A stretch of DNA of 64,000 bases from Oasisia sp. SBJ-2009 (taxonomy: Eukaryota > Annelida > Polychaeta > Sabellida > Siboglinidae): contig OZ024856.1 in assembly GCA_964017155.1 (NCBI GenBank), forward strand, positions 41,463,535-41,527,534, written 5' to 3'. Under the pieces are notes generated by a model. It did not search any database. It had not been told where the DNA came from and saw only the letters and a list, made by a program, of their open reading frames with translations. The stretch's first letter is position 1; each line of letters starts with the position of its first letter. Of the stretch, positions 33,801 to 58,045 are shown one piece after another. A program made the position numbers and the translations under genes.

Positions 33801-35150
33801 TTGGCCGAATTACCCGCAAAGTGATATTTAACCTCCGGGCTAAATATCACTGGTGTAGACTTCTACTTGCACCGTCTATGTATTGGGACACTGTAATGTT
33901 TTAAATCTCAATTCGTCAAATCTAATTATGTTGTCCTACAACTTGCGGTATAAGGGTTTCAGTTTGTCATGTACACGTGTCTGCGAGTGAAGAACACCGG
34001 GGTTTTACTTGTGAAAATTAACAAATGCGTCTTAATCTGACTACACGCAACATGTATGCGCATGCTCGCACGCATGCGCACACGGACTTTCGCCGGCCAA
34101 TTGTACTTCGTTATGTGCTATCTTGTGTCGAATACACCTACTTCGGAGAGTAGTTAAGATGATGTTATAATGCAATAGATGACAATACAATACAATACAA
34201 TACAATACAATACAATACAATACAATACAATACAATACAATACAATACAATACAATACAATACAATACAATACAATACAATACAATACAATACAATACAA
34301 TACAATACAATACAATACAATACAATACAATATAATACAATACAATACAATACAATGTAATAATAAATGAACATTTATATAAAGCCCTTTCCAACTAAAC
34401 TGCTTAAAGGCGCTTTACAGGTTTGATTATTAAAACAAGTCAAAAATACTAATATACAAATATACAAGGTCATTAAGATTAGTCATACATACTAAAACTT
34501 AAAATGCAGTATTTAAAAATTACGCAAAATTAAAAGACGAACCGTTCTACTGCCCGGTAGCCTGCCTGGGTCAGTGTATATATCATATCGTCTTTTCCTT
34601 TTTCGCTTTAAAATTTGCGAACGAAAAACGAATTAGTTTTTTCGTATTTCTTACTCCACTTTTGAAAACGAAAAGGGAATTCGTTTTTTGCTTTTCGTTC
34701 GCACATTTGAAAACGAAAAAGGTGATTCGTTTTTCGTTCGCAAATTTGAAAACAAAAAGGAAAAGACGGCATATTCACGGACCTACCTGAGCTCTCATGA
34801 GGACAGAACACCGTGCTATACCGAACGTTCACAATCACGGCACTTTCCTTGCAGGCGTCATGCTGTTTGCCGGCGGTGTCGCGGGCGTGGCCTCGTGGTA
34901 CAACATGCCGCTCGACACGATCAAAACCCGGATGCAGGCGGACGCGTTCGCGGCGTCTCGCAGCAAGACGTGGCGGTCGTACGCCCGAGACATCTACAGA
35001 GAAGGCGGCTACCGGGCCTTCTGGCGTGGCCTGCCCGTCACCGTCGTGAGAGCGTTCCCTCTCAACGCTGTCATGTTCTTTGTGTACGTGCGCTCACTCG
35101 CCTACATGAAGCGTCTCCTTCATATCGACAACGACGACACGCAACGATGA
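24274..35150 (+). CDS. Mitochondrial carrier, SLC25A45/47/48-like (plus copy)
   Basis: Complete SLC25 carrier of 314 residues. Exons: 24274-24352, 25040-25083, 30891-30965, 31936-32179, 32744-32950, 34855-35150 (TGA). Carrier signatures are PADTIKVR, PIELVKVR and PLDTIKTR; RGFFKGMSFPLFAVGVINS and the third-repeat FAGGVAGVASWYNMP match the minus paralogue. Overall roughly 55-60 percent of residues look identical, with the same intron positions and phases, except that exon 31936-32179 is undivided here where the minus gene has an intron. The start is uncertain: the minus copy reads ATG-TCG-ATG where this one reads ATA-TCG-ATA, so the upstream ATG at 24274 was taken. The exon 5 donor (GTGGCT) is weak and a (CTGCCG)n array starts about 50 bp behind it. 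Intron 2 holds the Academ-like transposon. Third-position GC is high in exons 31936-35150. Confidence 0.88.
24745..24810. repeat. (TG)n(CGTG)n microsatellite
   Basis: TG dinucleotides pass into CGTG tetramers in intron 1 of the plus carrier. Confidence 0.9.
25197..25770 (+). repeat. Left terminal inverted repeat of the Academ-like element
   Basis: Aligns in inverse orientation with 29920-30512 at roughly 80 percent by eye. It contains repeated modules of a TTGACCTTGACC-type run followed by a small palindrome of the form CCATTTTxxAAxATGG. Confidence 0.8.
25966..29615 (-). pseudogene. Academ-type XPG-like nuclease/Cys8 transposase, disrupted
   Basis: Reading minus: an open frame from about 29615 (first ATG 29507) runs to the LINE insertion at 28731, resumes at about 27109, and shifts frame in a G12 run near 26325 (frame 26036-27139, then 25966-26349). 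The order of blocks is an uncharacterised N-terminal half, a PIN/XPG-like core with HEADSS (acidic residues) and IRTVDSVVVIIAV, the helix-hairpin-like FTGCDTTSSFLGIGKKTAW, then CGCGKACRGNCKCARAGIKC leading to eight clustered cysteines. Relatives that I know carry a second Asp in the DTD of the VDTDVVV motif; here it is DSV, so catalysis is probably lost. The N-terminus ends at an in-frame TAA with no good acceptor seen, so the copy may also be 5'-truncated. The family assignment is from remembered domain architecture, not a search. Confidence 0.72.
27110..28731 (+). mobile_element. 5'-truncated LINE (Jockey/CR1-L2-type RT) nested in the Academ-like gene
   Basis: An open RT frame starts without ATG near 27137 and runs to a TGA at 28513-28515. 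Motifs: FKCAHVNPILKK, LLDLSAAFDTIDHDIL, SCGVPQGSVLGPLLFTLY and LDHHLYADDTQIYVS (YADD). After the TGA the same frame continues with RRHLKTYLFNAAYP, so that stop is a late nonsense change. The 3' UTR ends in an (ATT)n tail (about 28692-28731). The insertion splits the flanking minus-strand protein cleanly between IYPD and the NLKAQ segment. A second 3' end of the same family is at 41681-41855. Confidence 0.85.
29920..30512 (-). repeat. Right terminal inverted repeat of the Academ-like element
   Basis: Inverse of 25197-25770; it continues inward with two further GACCTT / CCATTTT modules that have no obvious match on the left side. Confidence 0.8.
31235..31383. repeat. (GGAC)n to (GGGC)n tetranucleotide array
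   Basis: About 25 GGAC units switch abruptly to about 12 GGGC units, in intron 3 of the plus carrier. CGTGAGGTGGCAGCA follows at about 31430 and recurs at about 31709, so the flank is locally duplicated. Confidence 0.92.
32998..33241. repeat. (CTGCCG)n array
   Basis: About 40 hexamers, with only a few GGCGCT variants near the right end, begin about 50 bp after the exon 5 donor of the plus carrier. It gives poly-Ala frames on both strands, which are not genes. Confidence 0.95.
34183..34366. repeat. (TACAA)n pentanucleotide microsatellite
   Basis: About 36 units with one TATAA variant, in the last intron of the plus carrier. It is followed by an ATTTATATAAAGCCCTTTCC...AAAGGCGCTTTACAG sequence of the kind common in invertebrate repeats. 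Confidence 0.95.
34589..34771. mobile_element. Small foldback element
   Basis: CGTCTTTTCCTTTTTCG at 34589 pairs with the inverse ending at 34771; the arms also contain TTTGCGAACGAAAAACGAAT and its inverse. A third, internal partial copy (CGTTCGCACATTTGAAAACG) lies between them. CATAT occurs on both flanks as a possible duplication. It ends about 80 bp before the last exon of the plus carrier. Confidence 0.6.
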
Positions 35151-36435
35151 CGTCATGGCGATTCAGGAATGGCTCGGAGGTGCAGGAGAATCGGCAAACA
35201 TCGAAACGATGGAAGGTATCTATTGGGGCGTCGTCCAATCGACCTCCTTGTTTGGCAGATCGTTCTCGATAGAAAGAGTGACTGTGTCTGTTGAAACTGT
35301 TTTGGACTTCCGGTTTGTCACATCGACTGGCTGAAGAAAGTGGCCTGTGGTCTTGCTTAAACAGTTAAGGTAGTAGATTGTTCACACTGTTGTGTATTTA
35401 TTTGATACAAATATCAATTGCAGAAGCTATGTCGTATTATGGGCCGATTGGTGATATATACTGAAATCGATTCGTAAACCAAACACGTCTGATAAGGCGT
35501 TAACTTGACTAAAAACTGTTACATAAACTGCCGTAACACATAAACTCTGCTACGTTACAAATGAACCGATGCAGCTTGCTCCCTTCCAGAAACGACCTGC
35601 TTGATGTGGAGGATGTTGGGTAACGAGACTTCCCTCCTCGAGACGGACAGCGACCGGAAGTGATGACGAGCGTGCGCAGATACACTAGGAAACAGTCGAT
35701 GCTGCCGTCGGTGGCGCTGCAGACAACCCGGCGATGTCGTCTGCTTTACAAATAATTAAACGCATCCATACAGCCTCTTGGTTTGTCACATGTCACAATT
35801 TATATAACACACACTATAGACTATTCGGTTTTTCTTATGCCAGAGGTGAATAATCAAAAGTGAAAACTACCCGACAACAAAACTTTACCCCTCCATTGTT
35901 GCACAGATATAATGACGTTGGTTTTGGCAGGATTAATTTTGTCGCTTTTAACAGTACGCCTATTATTATTATTATATCATATCATATCGCCGCATAGTTA
36001 CGCTAGTTGCGTTTCACGAGTCTGCTCCATAGTTGCAATTAGGCTGCGCCGTATATTTAGTAGGCGTACCTTTACGCTAGTTGAAATATTTACGTGATAC
36101 ACCCCAAGTTTGTTGATGCACCCGACACGTCCACTCTCAATTTACTGTTTTTAATGTTTACACTGGATATCCTTTACATTCTATTACTACTACTTCATTC
36201 ATACCTTTTAGTTTGCTATACGAACGGCAAAGGCGACAGCTAAAATGAAAAAGGGTGTCTACAGACACCACAAATACAGGAATTCCCCACCGCGACCTAA
36301 CTAGGTCAATTCTACGTCGATTTGTTTACGCGAATGCTAAATTGGTATCATGAAACTGGCTGTAAGCTACACTGAATAGTCCCTGTTAGCTGCGACCAAT
36401 GGACCGCATAATTACTCATAAAGTTACGCGGCTCT
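35151..36435 (+). other. 3' UTR and intergenic sequence after the plus carrier
   Basis: No further coding exon was recognised. The first few hundred bases are probably 3' UTR; no strong AATAAA was seen close to the stop. Two TTTCATGA/TTTCATAG-type segments (about 36345 and 36430) may belong to a repeat. Confidence 0.4.
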
Positions 36436-36693
36436 ATGAAACCGGCCCCAAGAAATTGTGTAGTATCGGATTGGGAAGCAGATCTCCAAGAACAGCAGAT
36501 AGAATGGAAAGATATGTTCACCAGATATGGACTGAGAGTAAGATTGGAGAAGGTGGATGTAATGTGGATGGGATCTAGGTGGATAGAGCGGGAGATACAC
36601 CTGGATGGGAAGAAGCTTAAGCAAAGAGACAGTTTTGTCTACCTGGGTGGAGCGATATGTGGGGATGGCAATTTGCCAGTCTCAACAAGGTAA
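36436..36693 (+). mobile_element. RTE-like LINE fragment (RT thumb region)
   Basis: The frame from about 36463 reads like the segment after the FADD box of RTE elements, with a KVDVMWMG strand and DSFVYLGGAICGDG, the FxYLG motif. The fragment is short, has no 5' or 3' ends, and breaks off at a TAA. Confidence 0.65.
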
Positions 36694-36937
36694 AAACCTT
36701 TGCCTTGGGAAGTGGCTGGGAGATTGATAAGGGTGTTTTGATGAACTGTGTGATCTAAAATGGACTTCCAACAAATTACGGCAATTGTGTATTTCGTGGA
36801 AACTTATTTCTAAATTCGCTAAATGTTTGAACTTTCATAGCAGGAGAAGAAACTCGTTTAGAGGGAAAGTATTATCTTGCAAACTGCGGTGTGCAGCTCC
36901 AATTGGTACTTAAGGAGTCTTACCATAGTACCAAAGA

Positions 36938-37090
36938 AAGTGGAAAATTGTGAATAAATTGGCATTTCCGTTTCTTTGGGACAACAAACCCGAAGCTTTG
37001 AAAAGAGAATCACTATTAAACACATTTGCGAACGGAGGTCTTAATATTGTTGATATTAGAACAAAAATAGAATTTTTTCAAACTAGATGA
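36938..37090 (+). mobile_element. L1/Tx1-like LINE fragment
   Basis: A 50-codon frame without ATG reads KWKIVNKLAFPFLWDNKPE and then GGLNIVDI, matching the post-RT F-x-W-x-x-x-x-x-K...GGL-x-x-x-D pattern of L1/Tx1 elements. This is a different clade from the other LINEs here. Confidence 0.6.
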
Positions 37091-37829
37091 CAAGTGTTAC
37101 CCCAGCATACATGAATGCACTGGAGACGTTGGCACTAACAGAAACAACAGGAGAAGGTCCACGTTTAGGAAAACAACCTGATAAGAAGAATCGCTGACAA
37201 GAGAAGAATGGATGATCTGATAGTGGAGGTTGGAATTAAAGACGAGGACGAATTTGACTTTGACGATTTCAGTGAAAGCGATGGTGAATGAAGTTCTGAC
37301 AATTATCATATTGACACCCATGCGAGGTTGAGACGAGGCAGCTCATAACAGATCATTCTTGCTTTGCTATTTATACCTACATCAATAAATGAATTGGTAA
37401 ATGAACTTAGGGAAATGTCTGTATTCAAAATACTGATCCCCAGCTTAATATTTACTAGTAAAACCAATACGATTTCTTGAGTTAATGCCCTCATAAAATC
37501 CTCTAAACTTACCTGCAATAATGGCGAAGAAACAGCAAAATTTCAATTTTCTGTAATACTGGCACTTTAAAATTTGCACAACATGCCACACGTAGTTAAT
37601 TCAGGAATGTCTTCTAATGACAATTGACCCTGAAAACATGGGTCTGGACAACTTATTCGTTCAGTTAGCCTATGTGGAATATTGGCCGAGATATAATGAA
37701 AAACTAAATTTTTAAACAATGGCGCCACTAATTTACATCAAAATGATGCATGGGACATTTTGCACACTGTTTTATACGTATTTCTGATCTAGTGACATCG
37801 ATTAAAAGTATATTTCTGAGGGGGGTGCT

Positions 37830-38026
37830 CGGTACCCCTTCCTGCCGCCTACATTAAATGTCTTCAATGTTGCCACTGAGTCAGCGTCTCTAACAACAGG
37901 GAGTAGATTGTTCCAAACTGTCGGTCCTACCACAGAAAAAAACATAGACCACGCTGAAGACAGCACGTCGTTTCTCGTCGATACGCGTGTTTCCATTGAT
38001 ATGACGTCACAGCGGTACTTCGTCAA
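37830..38026 (-). mobile_element. LINE RT C-terminal fragment
   Basis: The minus frame contains FFSVVGPTVWNNLLPVVRDA and SVATLKT, which fits the last conserved block of Jockey/CR1-type reverse transcriptases (F-x-V-x-x-P-x-x-W-N-x-L-P). Confidence 0.6.
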
Positions 38027-38105
38027 CAGCTCGATTTGATTGTTGGACTAACTCGTGATATCCTACCACTGTGACGTCATTTCAAGGGAAACGCGAGGAT
38101 CAACG
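37970..38105. repeat. Inverted repeat carrying TGACGTCA
   Basis: The sequence around ATGACGTCACAGCGGTAC (about 37999-38016) pairs with an inverse copy at about 38069-38105 (GTGACGTCATTTCAAGGGAA). A further copy of the 18 bp core lies at about 38644-38661, some 130 bp before the orphan gene ATG. Confidence 0.55.
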
Positions 38106-38792
38106 AGAAATTACTTCCACCAGCGCGGTCTATGTTGGGCTAACAGGTAGTTGCACTGACCGGGTGACACAAGTAATAGTTGCAATATGTTATGTGCATA
38201 CGTTCATTTCTTTATTTTACCTTCAAACAAACAAACAAACAAACAAACAAACAAACTGGACGCGCTCGGTTTGATTGTTGGGCAAACAAACTGGGCGCAT
38301 GGACCGATATGGATCGGGAAAGGGAGGCCTACAACCATGCTGTGCTGTGTGTTACGTAAACGATACGTTTAACGTTCCGGTTGCATTGTTGTTTCAGATG
38401 TACGTCTCGCGTATAACCACCGCACGCGCTTCGTTCGCACTCCTTACATAAACCTATAGATAACAACGCAACGGCCGGCGTTTGCTGGTAAACTACCCAC
38501 ACAAAACAACATGTCGCGTACATATTGCAACTATTAGTTGTGATACCAATCCTATCGCTTAGTATAACTGCGAGGGAATCGGACTTATACCCGTCTAAGG
38601 CAGCCCGACGTTGTTTCCCGTTAACCCACGCGTTTCCAACGAAATGACGTCACAGCGGTACGATGTCTCGAAGCCGTGACCCAGTTTTTTGAATTGCATT
38701 GATGGCCGCTCTAGCGACGACCAGCCGTCGATGACCAAATCGGCGCGTTATCGCGCATGTTTTACGCACACTCAGCAGGCACGTGACACAAG

Positions 38793-39875
38793 ATGGGGAA
38801 TAATTCGTCGAAGCAGGGCGCCGTCGTTCGCGCGGACGCAGACGGCGACAAGCCATCGGAGGACCCCGTCTTCACCTTCAAGTGGTCGGTGGGGTTCGCG
38901 GGAAAGCGCTGCCACAACCTGCACAAGGGCGACTCGGCGGCCAACACTCCGTCGCGGTCCGTCATCGACAGTCCAGAGTCGGGGCGGTCGGTGATGGAGG
39001 GGGCACGGCTCGGCGGCATCGGGCGTTTGCTGAACAACCGCCGGGGCATGCGCGGTGACATGCTTCCGGCGGGACTCGAGGCGGAGAAAAGCCCGTCCGT
39101 CATCACGCTGTACTCGTTCGACGGCATCAGCGCCGCGGACGCGTCCGAGACGCCATCCGTGTCGTCACTTCCGGTCGACCAGCGCGCCCACTCCGATGGC
39201 GTTAAGACGTCGTCGCCGGTCGCCACGCGGTGCATCGGCCCGATTTCCGGTCGCACTCTCGCGTGTGACGTCAGCAGTGAACCGCTGCTCGTGTCGCCGA
39301 ACCGCACAACGATGATGACGTCACTGTCCGTGCTGGCGCTGCCGTCGCAAGGTGCGGTGGCGCCCCTCGATGGCACACAGCGCATGCGCAAGTTCCCGAC
39401 GTCGATGACGGACACGACTCGCCCGAGCGGCGCCAACTTCATGTCGGACACGGTCATGTCGAGACCGCGAGGAGCGAGAACGAAGGAACGCGCTATCGTC
39501 ATCGACATGCCCGCTGGGACGAACGCGCGAGACCGCCGCACGCCCTCCTACCCGCCCGCCGACCGCCACCCGCCGGCCGACCGGTGCGGCCGGGACGCGA
39601 TCGCCTTGCGCACCCAGATGAAGACGAGCGAGGCCGGCGTCATGCAGCAGCTACGCCACGAGGGCATCGTGGCGCCCGGCGCCGACGAACTGGCGAACAG
39701 ACGCAAACAGGAGTCTCGCTCCATCCTCAGCGAGCTGCGCGACATGGGTCTGGTGTCGAGCGCGGCCCGGGACCCGCCCGCCCCGGGCTCCGCGGCCGCG
39801 ACGACCCCACGAGCACCGGCCAGATTGGCTGCCATCGAACAGGCAACGAAACTCGTTCCTTTTCCCCGGCAGTGA
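38793..39875 (+). CDS. Orphan GC-rich protein with predicted N-myristoylation signal
   Basis: A 360-codon frame that is far richer in GC and CpG than its surroundings. It starts MGNNSSKQ, a good N-myristoylation pattern (Gly2, Ser6), so membrane attachment is likely. The protein is Ser/Pro/Arg-rich and mostly low complexity, without transmembrane segments. Near the C-terminus two similar helices occur: VMQQLRHEGIV (about residues 283-293) and SILSELRDMGLV (about 311-322). This short motif recalls the ILEEL-type helix of stathmin-domain protein STMND1, which is also N-myristoylated-like, but the likeness is weak. A coding exon at 40434-40721 probably belongs to the same gene; the donor is unclear (candidate 39855, phase 0, weak), so the last residues before the TGA may be intronic. 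The long antisense frame here is a composition effect. Confidence 0.65.
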   Translation: MGNNSSKQGAVVRADADGDKPSEDPVFTFKWSVGFAGKRCHNLHKGDSAANTPSRSVIDSPESGRSVMEGARLGGIGRLLNNRRGMRGDMLPAGLEAEKSPSVITLYSFDGISAADASETPSVSSLPVDQRAHSDGVKTSSPVATRCIGPISGRTLACDVSSEPLLVSPNRTTMMTSLSVLALPSQGAVAPLDGTQRMRKFPTSMTDTTRPSGANFMSDTVMSRPRGARTKERAIVIDMPAGTNARDRRTPSYPPADRHPPADRCGRDAIALRTQMKTSEAGVMQQLRHEGIVAPGADELANRRKQESRSILSELRDMGLVSSAARDPPAPGSAAATTPRAPARLAAIEQATKLVPFPRQ

Positions 39876-40433
39876 TTATGTCAACCGTTTAAATCTTGCG
39901 CAGTAGTAGTAGTAATTTGTTTTATTTTATACCATGAATGTATATTTTATTTGCTATCTAACTATTGTTAGTTTAATGCCACGGCACCGTCTCACTATTT
40001 AATCCCATATCACCAGCTTACTGTTTCAATCCCACCTCATATCTACCACTACAATTATTTAATAGCTCTTTATGCAAATTATTATTTAACTTATTTCATT
40101 CCACATATACGTTTTAAGTTTGATAACCTTATATTTAAATTGTACGGACACTGTTTAATTCAATGTACGATTATTTTGTGTAGACGATAACACGTAGAGC
40201 AACATAGAGAGCATACCCTTGCAAAAATACCACTAACTACCATATAATGGCCTTTGAGTGTGTTATGTCCAATGCTATTTTAATTGTATGCACCCTTGAG
40301 ACCTATATTTGAATGGTCCAATGGTACCGAACGGTATTCTGTATAATTCAGTCAGTGGCACACCGTTGGCTTTGTTGTGAATGACTATGTGTTTACGGCA
40401 CTTTATAAATATCGTATTATGTCATCACAACAG

Positions 40434-40721
40434 GGCCGCACGGCGCAGCTGCGAGACCTCGACGATGCCGAAGACCTGCTGGACACGCTCGACCTGGAGT
40501 TGGAGAAGGGCGACCTCGACTACCTGTCTCACGGCCGCGAGCGACTGCTGCGGCGTCGGCGACTTCCGTCCTGCAGCGCCGCCCTAGTCGACGCTGCCTC
40601 GGCGGTGGAGCGCGCGGAGCAGGAACGCCGTTCTCGCAGACCGGAAGTACGCGCAGACAGCAGCACTCCGGAGCAGATGACCGACATAGGAAAGGTCATG
40701 AAGAATCTAGACCTGCTGTGA
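40434..40721 (+). CDS. Probable terminal exon of the orphan gene
   Basis: After an acceptor (CACAACAG at 40433) an open frame of 95 residues runs to TGA at 40719-40721. It begins GRTAQLRDLDDAEDLLDTLD with an acidic amphipathic helix and continues with an Arg-rich stretch and a final KVMKNLDLL. GC and CpG content match the upstream exon and contrast with the AT-rich 560 bp between them. An in-frame ATG upstream (40377) exists but lies in AT-rich, intron-like sequence. Product unknown. Confidence 0.55.
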   Translation, partial: GRTAQLRDLDDAEDLLDTLDLELEKGDLDYLSHGRERLLRRRRLPSCSAALVDAASAVERAEQERRSRRPEVRADSSTPEQMTDIGKVMKNLDLL

Positions 40722-41031
40722 TACATCTGTTGGTGTCGATTGTGAAATAGCAGCGCTTTATTGACGCTGACAATGGGAATTGGCGATTGCCTTCCACGAG
40801 TTCCGGTGAAATTGTCGTCTGCTTTAGCGTCTGGTTCGCCGGGCGCATATCAACGTATGCACTGTTTGTGCGCGTGCGCGATTGAGTGTGTAAAATGTTA
40901 TCGTCGAGAAAACTTCTCTACCGCTAGTTAGCATAAGAAAGGTCGTGTACCGAACACGAATTCGTACTATATCAAGTTCGTCGTACCGTCATTAGCACTG
41001 TTTCTGCTACCGAGGTGTGTATCACTTTCCA

Positions 41032-41037
41032 AATAAA
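41032..41037 (+). terminator. Candidate polyadenylation signal AATAAA
   Basis: AATAAA lies about 310 bp after the stop of the orphan gene, followed within 30-50 bp by GTG/TGT-rich sequence (GTGCGTGACGTGTT). Confidence 0.5.
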
Positions 41038-41680
41038 TGCTCAACAGTGGACAACAGTGCGTGACGTGTTCGGAAAAATGTATACTAATTGATAAGTTTC
41101 CGTGGAATATTTTAACACTTCAAACCTCAAAGGCAAAGCCGGTCTTACAAATTTAATTATTTTTACTGTCATTTTGGCTTTACTGCGGAATTTAGCCAAG
41201 TTTCAGAGAATACATAATGATACAGAAGAAATTACCGCACAGGTTCTTCAGAGAGAGAGTTAAACAAACTTAACTTTAGGAAAGCTACAGTGCCTGATGA
41301 ACTCAGTGTCACGTGATAGAGTACTGAATATCTATAAATATATATAAAATTATCAAGATTATTAATAATAAATCCTAGTTATATTTTTAATGTGTTTTAC
41401 CCATTTCATGATTTTAGTAGGCTAAACAAATTAATTAAACAATAATTTACTTTAAATCAATATTCATTTATTATATTTAATTAATAAAAAATATTTTAAA
41501 CCAATACTATATATTTATTTTACAACTGGCTAAATTGTGTAAACCTGTCACCACCACCAGAACCAGTGTGAATGTATGGAATATTTATCTGTGACTGCCT
41601 ATATAATTACTGGCTTTTTTGGTACTGACCACAAGATAATGTTCTCTCGTTTGAGAAATGTAATAAACTATCTTGTACCT

Positions 41681-41855
41681 TAATAATAATAGACTTCTTT
41701 TGCGCCAATATCCTCAAAGATCACGCTCAGTGGTGCGACAAAACCAAGCGATTAAGCAAACTCGTAATTGTAAGTCGTCAATGGGTGGATGAAGATGCTA
41801 GGAAGCTAAGGAGGATAGGCAGCCTTAAGGTGTTTAGACATCTGCCTCCCTTGTA
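41681..41855 (-). mobile_element. 3' end of the LINE family seen at 27110-28731
   Basis: Read on the minus strand, this 175 bp matches the 3' UTR at 28541-28731: GCTGCCTATCCTCCTTAGC, GGTTTTGTCGC, GAGGATATTGGCGCAAAAGA, then an (ATT)n tail. It is a strongly 5'-truncated copy. Confidence 0.85.
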
Positions 41856-42512
41856 ACTTGTATACTCTCTATTATTTGAGATTTATAGATAATCATATTT
41901 AGGTTTTTATTTTATCGACATGGGGATAAAACTGCTCAATAATAATTTTAAATACTATATTACTTATATTTCTACTACGACCAGGTTGTACATTGTTGCA
42001 CAATTCATTAATATTTATTGCACAATAAATACACAAAGCATATAATAGTATATATATATATATATATATATGTTACTAGCAAATACACCCAACATCATTT
42101 AGCTGCATTGGCAACTTGCTATATTACCGACACTAATACGGATTACCTTCTCTATGTTAACTCTTGGCAAGTGTAGACAATGAACACTAACGGCATTCCA
42201 CATCTGGATGCCTTAAAGGAACACACTGACCATTTATGTCCAAGAAACGTGTTCTCTTTCGTAAACAAAAGCCTGCGATTTTCGGTACAATCAAACATGA
42301 AAGATGTCATAGCTACTATGGACCAATCACGATATAACCACACATATAGGTTCCTCAAGTCTGAATAAGTGCCATATTTCCCGCACAAAAGCACTTCCAA
42401 GCAAGCAGCCAAGTAGTTATATCATAATAGACAATAAAACGACTTCACACGGAGCGGTCATGTGTAGACAGCCTAGAGGCGACTGGTCGTGTTCTCGAGA
42501 TGTCAGTCCACG
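41856..42512. other. Intergenic region between the LINE fragment and the 3' end of ACTR10
   Basis: AT-rich, with a short (AT)n tract at about 42050-42071. It presumably includes the ACTR10 3' UTR (minus strand). No other gene was seen. Confidence 0.4.
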
Positions 42513-57122
<14,610 letters not shown>

Positions 57123-57229
57123 TTTTCTTCAAAAAGGGTGTGATTTTGACACTGACTCAAGTGACTGCAACAGCTCCCCACAGCGCCGTCTAGCGGATAG
57201 CTTAGAATCACCGAACGCCGGTGTCGCAT

Positions 57230-58045
57230 AAAATATGGACCCTCATAGAAAAATGGACCGGGGAGGTCCATATTCTATTATAGAATATGAACCCCTCTTA
57301 TAGAATGTGGATCCTATTAAAAACAATTGAACAAATGAGTAAAATAGTATAGTGCAGTTCATAAATTGTAACTAGAATCTCACATTTATATATTTATTGA
57401 TAATATTTGTGTAAAAACAATTTTTATTATTAATTTTATATAGTTTAGCTACGGCCATTGTTATTAAAATGCCAGTCATCATTGGCTGTGAATACTGTGG
57501 CTGCTATCAGTTGCTAAAATGTGTGAATTTTCCATATTGTGGGATGGTTGAATAAATATAACTAAGAGTAATTTTCACTCATTCAACCATTCGTTATTTG
57601 TTGTCATCTCACCAAAATGCAAAACAATGAAAAATAAATTTGTGTTAATGCTTCATGTAAAACCAGTTGATGCTTTGAAACTGAGTTAACAGATCAGTCT
57701 CCATTTCAACAGTGCTATCATAAACTAGTAAGAGCTTGTAACTGCATGAGAAACTAATTTAAACTCTGGGAATTGGAATCCGGGGTTCATTTTCTATGGG
57801 AGTCCACGTTCTATGAGACGTATAGAAAATGGATACCTATATATTATGGATCCGGGGTCCATTTTTATGGGGATCCATATTGTATGAGACATATTATAGG
57901 ATATGGACCCCTATAGATTATGGACCCCACCACGGTCAACATTCTATGGGGCGGTTCCATATTCTATAATAGCTTTTGGACCCGCCGGGTTTATATTCTA
58001 TAGGGAATATGGACCAGGGGTCCATTTTCATGGGTCCATATTCTA
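57230..58045. mobile_element. Inverted-repeat element directly upstream of ACTR10
   Basis: AATATGGACCCTCATAGAAA near 57232 pairs with the inverse of TTTTCATGGGTCCATATTC ending near 58043; the similarity of the ends covers about 45 bp. Inside are many direct and inverted copies of TCCATATTCTATA-type sequence. The left end lies about 110 bp from the ACTR10 start codon, in what should be its promoter. Target duplication not resolved. Confidence 0.55.

Noticed and set aside
36436..38026. One damaged LINE spanning all three RT-like fragments
   Set aside because: The pieces match different clades (RTE thumb, L1/Tx1, Jockey/CR1 C-terminus) and differ in strand.
38762..39541. Long antisense frame (259 codons) opposite the orphan gene
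   Set aside because: High GC and codon bias of the sense gene remove stops on the other strand; no conserved features.
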